Assembly: GCF_030325625.1 (NCBI RefSeq)
Contig: NZ_JACAIS010000002.1
Location: 271,913-335,912, forward strand
Length of the DNA: 64,000 bases
Direction: 5' to 3'
DNA from: Sphingobacterium sp. N143
GTDB lineage: Bacteria > Bacteroidota > Bacteroidia > Sphingobacteriales > Sphingobacteriaceae
Under the pieces are notes generated by a model, which ran no database searches, was not told where the DNA came from, and saw only the letters and a program-made list of their open reading frames with translations. Shown here one piece after another: positions 29,001-35,551 of this stretch; within the stretch, counting starts at the first letter, position 1, and each line of letters begins with the position of its first letter. A program made the position numbers and the translations under genes.

Positions 29001-29520
29001 CATCTACCCAGGGCAAGTCAGTAATATGGGCTGGATGGTCTGCTCGAACAGCCAGCAGATTGGAACTGCCATCCAATTTTATCGCATCTGTCACGTCCAA
29101 TGTAAAGGTTGTTCTACCACCAGCGTGATACCCCACTTGTTTTCCATTTAACCAGACTGTGGCATAAGAACCTACACCTTCAAAAAACAAAAAAAATCTA
29201 TTTTTTCCCTTGGCTTGCTTGAGTGTAAAACTTTTTCGGTACCAGGAATAGCCATGCAGATTGCCATGCAGCAGCCTGCGGTATCCCTCATAGCCGTCCC
29301 AGTTGTGTGGAACGCTCACTTTTCGCCATTCCTTACTCGTCTGAAAAGATGTTGTTTGAAATCCTGCATACCGAATTGAATCTTTTTCATCCATGATAGT
29401 CACCCAATCGTTGTCTAACGCAATCGTTTTACGGACCTGTTGGCCATAAGCGTAGGTACAAAAGCATAAAAAAAAGGAACAGAAGATTAACTTCCTGAAC
29501 AATAGCAACTGGGTCATCAT
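26020..29520 (-). CDS. GH2 glycosidase with C-terminal malectin-like domain
   Basis: The 1166-residue secreted enzyme has a signal peptide (about 1-26, YAYGQ), a sugar-binding jelly roll (about 60-200), an Ig-like domain (205-315), a TIM barrel (320-600), and then a malectin/Cbm57-like domain (about 730-890: RINCGGDHYTDEFGGYWKADQPY, YLVELYFAEPWYGKF, GDRIFDVAINNR) before a further beta-rich end. Catalytic residues are the acid/base Glu443 in WGLENES and the nucleophile Glu511 in LLVGEYGAW. The malectin-bearing form is common in plant-glycan loci. Activity may be beta-galactosidase, beta-glucuronidase or beta-galacturonidase. The start codon shares one base with the stop of the GH95 gene (TAATG). 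Confidence 0.9.
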   Translation of the reverse strand: MMTQLLLFRKLIFCSFFLCFCTYAYGQQVRKTIALDNDWVTIMDEKDSIRYAGFQTTSFQTSKEWRKVSVPHNWDGYEGYRRLLHGNLHGYSWYRKSFTLKQAKGKNRFFLFFEGVGSYATVWLNGKQVGYHAGGRTTFTLDVTDAIKLDGSSNLLAVRADHPAHITDLPWVDGGCSTERGFSEGSQPMGIFRPVSLLIKNEVSITPFGQHYWNDETADSKQAIIHQTVEVSNKSQEHKDVDIITRVFDAKGRTIVTSSQPGQIQGRSVKKITLNDLLLVRPTLWSVDSPYLYRIKTQIKIGKQLVDEVETAYGIRAVRWSKGLKPSGDPRLLINGKPLFINGIAEYEHKLGQSHAFEKEEIDARVRQIKQLGFNSFRDAHQPHNLRYQQYWDKNGILLWTQLAAHIWFDTPAFRENFKQLLTEWVRERRNSPSVILWGLENESTLPEDFARECTELIRDLDPTASVQRLVTTCNGGSGTDWDVPQNWTGTYGGDQNTYGEDLKKQLLVGEYGAWRSLGLHAEPPYLPNENNYNEERFADILQTKLRLADSVKDSTIGHYLWLWNSHDNPGRVQGGEGNREIDRIGPVNYKGLLTPWGEPTDAFYMYLSHYGKKEYPVAYIAMHSWPNRWLQPGTKSNIRIFSNCEEVELFNDIGSISLGKKQHPGFGRHFEFDQVEVKYNVLFVEGRRGGKVVARDTVVLQNLPESPHFNRLYQPSDLIKPSLGYHYLHRINCGGDHYTDEFGGYWKADQPYTTRAGWGSRSWADNFEGMNSTFASQRMIFDPIKGTQAWPLFQTFRYGLGELAYQFDVPNGEYLVELYFAEPWYGKFIPAEGDRIFDVAINNRIVEHQLDLYKQAGFQQAFKKSYPVKVDNGKIAIHFPRVYAGQAVIQAIAIASKKKPSAASVDQIHYNLDVKNLDVKLHSWLDVGSVLPANAVSKTTFFSLPPSLFGSDYFEMTAGKAYTLSFIKPTNVYLLGKDIPEGFEATKERVQLSDGNYLSVFRKVLKKNEALIVKSKSKGAVLAFQQQSGLLPVYDLKEVKNYKAILSKWKDHMIEVDFAGQKRLAFDSSTGFTAWEFQVGAADVYSLTIKYHNPFQIVHQGYYEVLDKNKQILIPKTPVQLTPTRSGKWNYILADTKTMINAGTYYVKFYAVDAKGVMLDNLEVK

Positions 29521-32318
29521 TATTTTTTCAATTTCAAATCTTTGTCAAAGGCATAAGATCCACCTTTCTGTGTTTTAATTTTTATCGACTGGCTACCATA
29601 CCGTAAAGAAAGTTCCTTTCCCGCGAGCGATTCAACGGTTAGCCCCAGCAGTTTATGGTCCCTCCATTCCATACTGATCTGAAAACCTCCTCTAGCTTTG
29701 AGTCCTTTTACTTTTCCGGTTCTAATTTCTGATGGCAGGGCAGGTAATATTTCGATCATATCGGTATGGCTCTGCAGCAGCAGCTCCGTAATGCCCGAAG
29801 CGCCACCAAAATTTCCATCGATCTGGAAAGGCGGGTGGGCATCAAAAAGATTCGGATAAGATCCGCCATCTTTACCTGCTGGCCGTAAGAGCATTTTCAC
29901 CATATGATAAGCATGTTGTGCATCCTTGAGCCGTGCCCAAAAATTTATTTTCCAGGCCAGGCTCCAACCGGTCCCTTCATCACCGCGCATTTCTAATGAG
30001 CGCTTTGCTGCTGCAACAAATTGCGGAGTATGCACGGTATTGATTTCGTCGCCCGGAAATAATCCCCATAGGTGCGACACATGACGATGTTTGTTTTCTG
30101 GATCATCCATATCCGTCAACCATTCCTGAAGCTGTCCATATTGTCCAATTTGGTTGGGTGCTATTTCACGACGCATCTGTCGGATGGAATCACGCAATAA
30201 GGGGTCCTGGTTAAGTATCTTGGAGCTTTTATCAAAGATGTCAAAAAGCGAGCGAATGATTTGGTGATCCATCGTTGGACCTTTTACCAATCCCCCATTT
30301 TCAGGAGAGTTTGAGGGTGTACTGATCCACCATCCCGTCTTCTTATCTTTCACCAAAAAATCTTTAAAAAACAAGGTCGATTCTTTAATCATCGGATAAT
30401 ATTCCTTCAAAAAATGTAGATCCTGTGTATACTGATAATGTTCCCACAGATGGCGGATGAGCCATGCTCCACCCGTTGGCCAAATTCCATGATTGGAATT
30501 GTTGATGGGGGCAGTTCCCCGCCATATATCCGTATTGTGATGCAGCACCCAACCCCGCGCGGCATAGTATTCTTTGGCGGTTTCGCTACCTGCAATACGA
30601 AGATCTTGCATCATTCGAAATAAGGGCTGCTGCAGTTCGGAAAGATTGAGCGCTTCAGTGGGCCAATAGTTCATTTCCAAATTGATATTGGTTGTATATT
30701 TACTCCCCCAGGAAGGTTCCAAATGAGGATTCCAGATTCCTTGAAGGTTCATTGGCTGGCTGCCAGGCCTGGAAGCTGCGATTTGTAAATAGCGTGCATA
30801 TTGTACATACAAGGCCACAAGCCCTGGATCATCATCTGTCATGGCCTTTTGCAATCTCCTGTCTGTGGGAATTGTATCGAGGTCAATATCTGCCCCCAAC
30901 TGAATCATGAAACGATCATACAAAGCCTGATAATCTTGTTGATGCATCTGGTATAATCCTTCAAAATCCATGTTACGCAGCGTATTGAATTTTTCCAATG
31001 CCACTTGTCCATAGCCTTTGTCCAGTTCCTGATATGATTTAAAATTTGTTGCTGCAGTCAAATAGATTTGAGCCTCATCCGCCTGCTTCACGACGAGCTC
31101 ATTTCCTTGAACAGCCAGGTCCCCCCCTTTCAGGGCCACATGTGCATAGGCAGTCCCTTGCATGGCCCCGTTTTTCACCCGTACTTCCAGGCACAATGAA
31201 CCATCAGCAGCCGGATATAGATTAAAATTCTGATGCTTAGTCTTTAAAGACATCCGAAAAGAAATTTTCCTTTTTTGATCAGCCTGCAACTTCACGCCAA
31301 TAAAATTGTGGGGATAGCTTGCAAAATACGTTCTCGTATACTCTACCCCATCCATTGCGTAACCAACACGCACTTCTCCTTTATCCAAATCAAGTACCCG
31401 GCTATAACGTTGCACTTCCCCTTGATCAAATTTTAAGTTTAGTGTACCAAAAGGTTGGTAAGATGCTTGGTACGCACCTATTTTAGGGCTATGTTGATCT
31501 TGGATTGTATACTTCCATTTCCCGTGGAGTGACACCAATTTTCCTTTACCACTCTTCAGGCCTATGGTTTGGCGGGGATCTTTGTATCCAGCGATTCCGC
31601 CCTTCCCTTCCAGATTTATGACCTGAATGGCAATATTATTTCTTCCCTCCCGTAGCAAGTTTTTGGGGATCGCATAGAAACGCCGCGTCTCGTCACCAGT
31701 GGATGCTCCCACAAGTATTCCGTTAATATAGGTATAGTCATTCGTTCGGATTTTATTTAAATCCAGCGACCAACTATCTGCCAGATCGCTTTTGGAGAGA
31801 TTAAAATCATGGCGAAACCAGACTGCTCCATCCAGGCCTTCGAGTCCTAGATTTTCCCAGCCTTCATAATGAGGCACCTGCAGCATGGGCCATCGACTGT
31901 CATCAACATCCAAGGAAAATGGCCCCTGTTGCTGTGCCCTGCTTTTCCCAACTTTCTCCAACCAGGCTGTAGCGTCTTCAGACTCACTTTTTAATCCCAT
32001 GAATTCCTTCATTGCCAAAGCTTCGGCTTCTTTTTGTTGTCCTTTGTCCAATAGGTCCCGGATAGGCTGAAGATACTGTGACGCTCTTTTTTTATTATAG
32101 TTACGGGGACCATCGGTCCATAATGTTTCTTCATTAAACTGTATCTCCTCATTCAGGGCATCACCGTATACCATGGCCCCCATTCGGCCATTGCCAATAG
32201 GTAACGCTTCTTCCCATTGCTTTGCAGGATGATCAAACCACACCCGATATTGCGCCAATAACCGGTCCGTAGGCCATAAACAAAAAAACGACAAGAAGCT
32301 GTATAACAATACACGCAT
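29520..32318 (-). CDS. GH95 alpha-L-fucosidase/alpha-L-galactosidase with inserted jelly-roll domain
   Basis: The 932-residue protein shows the GH95 N-terminal block (WEEALPIGNGRMGAMVYGD, NEETLWTDGP) and the (alpha/alpha)6 catalytic site: Asn544 and Asn546 in TTNINLEMNYWP, Glu673 in NSPENGG and Asp834 in FQIDGNFGG, all at family positions. Unusually, residues about 140-270 are an inserted sugar-binding jelly roll (AVWFRHDFNLSK, DYTYINGILVGAST, LLREGRNNIAIQVINLEGKGG) that resembles the insert seen in long SASA esterases. GH95 enzymes remove alpha-L-fucose or alpha-L-galactose; L-galactose occurs in rhamnogalacturonan II side chain A, which fits this locus. It overlaps both neighbours by a single base (TAATG junctions), implying coupled translation. 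Confidence 0.9.
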   Translation of the reverse strand: MRVLLYSFLSFFCLWPTDRLLAQYRVWFDHPAKQWEEALPIGNGRMGAMVYGDALNEEIQFNEETLWTDGPRNYNKKRASQYLQPIRDLLDKGQQKEAEALAMKEFMGLKSESEDATAWLEKVGKSRAQQQGPFSLDVDDSRWPMLQVPHYEGWENLGLEGLDGAVWFRHDFNLSKSDLADSWSLDLNKIRTNDYTYINGILVGASTGDETRRFYAIPKNLLREGRNNIAIQVINLEGKGGIAGYKDPRQTIGLKSGKGKLVSLHGKWKYTIQDQHSPKIGAYQASYQPFGTLNLKFDQGEVQRYSRVLDLDKGEVRVGYAMDGVEYTRTYFASYPHNFIGVKLQADQKRKISFRMSLKTKHQNFNLYPAADGSLCLEVRVKNGAMQGTAYAHVALKGGDLAVQGNELVVKQADEAQIYLTAATNFKSYQELDKGYGQVALEKFNTLRNMDFEGLYQMHQQDYQALYDRFMIQLGADIDLDTIPTDRRLQKAMTDDDPGLVALYVQYARYLQIAASRPGSQPMNLQGIWNPHLEPSWGSKYTTNINLEMNYWPTEALNLSELQQPLFRMMQDLRIAGSETAKEYYAARGWVLHHNTDIWRGTAPINNSNHGIWPTGGAWLIRHLWEHYQYTQDLHFLKEYYPMIKESTLFFKDFLVKDKKTGWWISTPSNSPENGGLVKGPTMDHQIIRSLFDIFDKSSKILNQDPLLRDSIRQMRREIAPNQIGQYGQLQEWLTDMDDPENKHRHVSHLWGLFPGDEINTVHTPQFVAAAKRSLEMRGDEGTGWSLAWKINFWARLKDAQHAYHMVKMLLRPAGKDGGSYPNLFDAHPPFQIDGNFGGASGITELLLQSHTDMIEILPALPSEIRTGKVKGLKARGGFQISMEWRDHKLLGLTVESLAGKELSLRYGSQSIKIKTQKGGSYAFDKDLKLKK

Positions 32319-33904
32319 TATTTATCTGTCAAAGGGTTTATATTAGAAATTATTTGACCACCATGTTGTGCTCCCGCCATAATCCTTTTTACTCTTGAGA
32401 GATTATTCCCGTGGACAAATATTTTTTTATTGGCAGGGCCAATAAGATTCAAAAATAGCCCGGTCCCGGACGGGGGGAAACAGTTCTGCACATTCACGGA
32501 TTGACAGTCCTGCAATTCGATCAGTGCTTTGTCTGCTATGGGCACCATCGTATTCAGATTCCTTACATTTAGCTCTTTCCCCTGGTTAACGGTCAACAGT
32601 GCCCCTTGCTTAATCGTGGTATTCACATTGCTCAATGTCAATCCATGTACATTAAGGACAGAGAAACCGGTATTTCCCTGCATATTGATATCAGAAAAAA
32701 CCACGTTTTCAATTGGCATCTCATCCAACCCCCGCAGGTATCCGATCCGATTTGTCGTACCCGACATATTGCTGATGAAGATATTCTTAAATTGAGGGGT
32801 ACGCTCACTAATGGGCTCAACCTCAGTTTTGGCATACTGCATGTCCATAACAATGGCCTGATCTCGGATGTCACGCATTACAATATTCGATACCTGAATA
32901 TTCTCCACGACCCCACCACGACCCCGAGCCGTTTTTAAACGTATTCCACGGTCCGTTCCGTCAAAAATACAATTGGAAATAACAATATTTTTTACTCCAC
33001 CAGACATCTCACTTCCGATCACAACCCCACCATGCCCACGGAGCATCGTACAATTTGTAATGGTATAATTCTCAGCCGGAATATTAATTTTCCTTCCGGA
33101 GCGGTCTTTTCCCGATTTTATCGTAATGCAGTCATCGCCCACACTAATATGGCAATTGGCAATGCGTACATTAGAACAGGATTCTGGATTAATCCCATCT
33201 GTGTTGGGAGAAGGCGGATTATCAATCGTAACACCATCCACCGTCACATTGTCGCAATATTGCGGGTTGATCGTCCAAAATGGGGAGTTTTGAATTTTAA
33301 TATCCTTGATCTGTATATTCTTACAGTTCAAAAACTGAATAAAGGGAGGCCGTAAAAAACCTCTTTCAATCCAACCAGGAAGGTCCGGTGCCAACACATC
33401 TTTGTTCAGCCGTTTAAACTCTTTTTGCCACTTACTATCTTCCACTTGTTTTTTGACTTCAACTTCCGAATATCCCCACCATTTCTTCCCATGTCCATCT
33501 ATGATACCACGGCCTTGAATGCTGATATTTTCTAAGTCTTTACCATAGAAAAGTGGGGAAAAATTAGTGACCGCAGTACCTTCCCAACGGGACTCCACCA
33601 TCGGGAGGTAGTCATCAAAGTTATCACTGAAATGCAATTCAGCACCAGCATCAATAAAAATCGTAATATTGCTTTTTAAATGTATCGGTCCTGTGATATA
33701 TTTTCCTGCAGGAAAATAAACGGTGCCACCGCCCTTAGCCGAAGCTGCCGCTATTGCATTCTTGATAGCGAATGAATTGTTTCCCGTACTATCTTTCGTA
33801 GCCCCAAATTCCATCACATTCAACCACATCTGGGCTTTCGCACCCAATAGTGTTAAGCATAAGAATACAGTTATTATTCCGCGGTGATAAATATTCCTGA
33901 TCAT
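32318..33904 (-). CDS. GH28 polygalacturonase
   Basis: The 528-residue protein (signal peptide 1-25, GAKAQ) is a beta-helix GH28 enzyme with all four family motifs in order: NTDG at 234-237, GDDC at 256-259, GHGG at 290-293 and RLK at 322-324. It hydrolyses alpha-1,4-galacturonan, or exo-cleaves galacturonic acid from oligosaccharides; bacterial secreted forms of this length with a wide N-terminal loop (WEGTAVTNFSPLFYG) are often exo-acting. It is placed between the MGH1-like barrel and the GH95 gene, with 1-base gap and 1-base overlap. It complements the two lyases by acting hydrolytically in the periplasm. Confidence 0.94.
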   Translation of the reverse strand: MIRNIYHRGIITVFLCLTLLGAKAQMWLNVMEFGATKDSTGNNSFAIKNAIAAASAKGGGTVYFPAGKYITGPIHLKSNITIFIDAGAELHFSDNFDDYLPMVESRWEGTAVTNFSPLFYGKDLENISIQGRGIIDGHGKKWWGYSEVEVKKQVEDSKWQKEFKRLNKDVLAPDLPGWIERGFLRPPFIQFLNCKNIQIKDIKIQNSPFWTINPQYCDNVTVDGVTIDNPPSPNTDGINPESCSNVRIANCHISVGDDCITIKSGKDRSGRKINIPAENYTITNCTMLRGHGGVVIGSEMSGGVKNIVISNCIFDGTDRGIRLKTARGRGGVVENIQVSNIVMRDIRDQAIVMDMQYAKTEVEPISERTPQFKNIFISNMSGTTNRIGYLRGLDEMPIENVVFSDINMQGNTGFSVLNVHGLTLSNVNTTIKQGALLTVNQGKELNVRNLNTMVPIADKALIELQDCQSVNVQNCFPPSGTGLFLNLIGPANKKIFVHGNNLSRVKRIMAGAQHGGQIISNINPLTDK

Positions 33905-33905
33905 A

Positions 33906-35459
33906 TTAATTTAAGTTAATCTTACAATTTTTCAAGTTCTTGTGCTGTAAGGCCATTTTGCCATCTACATACACGGTTAATCCCTTCCCTTTCTGGTATT
34001 TTTTGCCCGTAACATCCCAATATATTGCAATGGTTTTTTGATGATAGTTTAATTGCGTCAGCGAAAAATAATCCCAGGTTCCTTTGGGAATCAAGGGCTT
34101 AATTTCCAAAACATTACCGACCTGAGGTTTTATACCAATCAGATCCTGGATAATAACATCTGCAAATGTAGAGTGGTTATAAAACTTACTTCTTGGGTTA
34201 TCGCCCTTCAACCATTCTCCGTTTTTTTCATCTTGATATTCACCGATATAAGGCTTACCGTTCATCACATGAGATTTGGCATATTTGTGAATTTGTTCAT
34301 ATAAATCCTCGGTATTTATTGCGTTATTTTTCTTGTAATCACTTAAATAATTGGCCATCCCTCGGATCGTCTGTGAACTCGTAAAAGGCCAGATAGCCCC
34401 ATCCCATTCGCAGCTATGCCCTGTTCCCCTAGTCCGGAAAGTTGGCTCTCGACGCTCTGCGGTCGTAGTTCCCCATGGAGCATTAAATCCGGCCGTGTCG
34501 GGTAATTGTAACCAAGCCTTTCCATACATCGTTTTATCTGGGGGTAAATGGAAATACCAAGGTATATAACCGATTGCCTCACGTGTAGGATGCAATGGTC
34601 CTTTTTCCAGCTTTGTTTTAAAAAACTGGTCCTCCTTGTCCCAGAGGGAATCCAGCACCATTATACGTAAGGATTTGGCATAAGCTTTATATTTTTTCTC
34701 TAAGTCTGCATTCGACGCAAGTTTGGCAATAGTGGCAATAGCTACCGCATTTCCATACATATAACTATTGATGGATGGGCGCATATTCTGTACCCTTCGC
34801 CCACCAGAGACAGATTCTTCCATCCCATCCTGCACATCATACTGCCAGAAAAGACCATTTTTACTTTTCCGTTCTGCTTCCCACTTTTCAAAATCTTTAT
34901 CAAGATCCAATAACCGGTCTTTAATGTACTGATCATCCGGACTAACTTTGTAATAGGCCAATAAGGCATCCGGCAACCATGAGCTGAACTGATGGAATCG
35001 CCGTTTTGATTGTCCTTTATCTGCGTGATAAAGCCAAAAATCAATGTATTCCTTTAAAAATGCGTTGTCCTTCAACCACCGACCTTCATACAGATGATGG
35101 CCAAGTGCACAACTGATGGAATTGTATTTTCCTGCATGTTTCACAGGTTCAATAAATTCCGTCACCAAAGTACCTTCGGGACTTGACTTGATATGTTTGC
35201 GATATGACCACCATCTAAAATAATAGGTCTGCTCGATCTCTTCATCTGGGCAGTCCAATAGCGGAATATTCTTTGCCATCCAATCATAACTATCTTTATT
35301 GGGGATCTTATTGATCACGGCTTCGTTATCATTGGCATTAAATTGCTCGACATAAACCTGAAGTTTTTTCGACAGATTTTCCTGCGCGCCTACCTGAGCA
35401 AGTGAGCAGAAAAGAGCAGCAAAAACAGCTATTTTAATTTTCATTTTCTTGTTTATCAT
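33906..35459 (-). CDS. (alpha/alpha)6-barrel glycoside hydrolase, MGH1-like
   Basis: Three ATGs are possible: 35483, 35459 and 35444; the last two give a good signal peptide (KIKIAVFAALFCSLAQVGAQ), and I list the middle one. The roughly 515-residue mature protein is helical with the signature of clan GH-G/GH63-like barrels: FRWWSYRKHI near the start, GHHLYEGRWLKD, DVQDGMEESVSGGRR, RPSINSYMYGNAVAI, HSCEWDGAIWPFTSSQT and a final beta-strand domain. The EWDG-x-IWPF block is typical of the MGH1-like glycoside hydrolase domain. A link to rhamnogalacturonan-related GH families with this fold is likely but I cannot assign a number or substrate. It lies one base before the GH28 gene. Confidence 0.75.
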   Translation of the reverse strand: MINKKMKIKIAVFAALFCSLAQVGAQENLSKKLQVYVEQFNANDNEAVINKIPNKDSYDWMAKNIPLLDCPDEEIEQTYYFRWWSYRKHIKSSPEGTLVTEFIEPVKHAGKYNSISCALGHHLYEGRWLKDNAFLKEYIDFWLYHADKGQSKRRFHQFSSWLPDALLAYYKVSPDDQYIKDRLLDLDKDFEKWEAERKSKNGLFWQYDVQDGMEESVSGGRRVQNMRPSINSYMYGNAVAIATIAKLASNADLEKKYKAYAKSLRIMVLDSLWDKEDQFFKTKLEKGPLHPTREAIGYIPWYFHLPPDKTMYGKAWLQLPDTAGFNAPWGTTTAERREPTFRTRGTGHSCEWDGAIWPFTSSQTIRGMANYLSDYKKNNAINTEDLYEQIHKYAKSHVMNGKPYIGEYQDEKNGEWLKGDNPRSKFYNHSTFADVIIQDLIGIKPQVGNVLEIKPLIPKGTWDYFSLTQLNYHQKTIAIYWDVTGKKYQKGKGLTVYVDGKMALQHKNLKNCKINLN

Positions 35460-35551
35460 CAAAAAGTTGACAGTAGATTTCATTGAGTTTCCCGTAAAAT
35501 ACCCACTTCATTTTAGTTATTTATCCTGTACTATCCTGAGCAGGAACCCTA

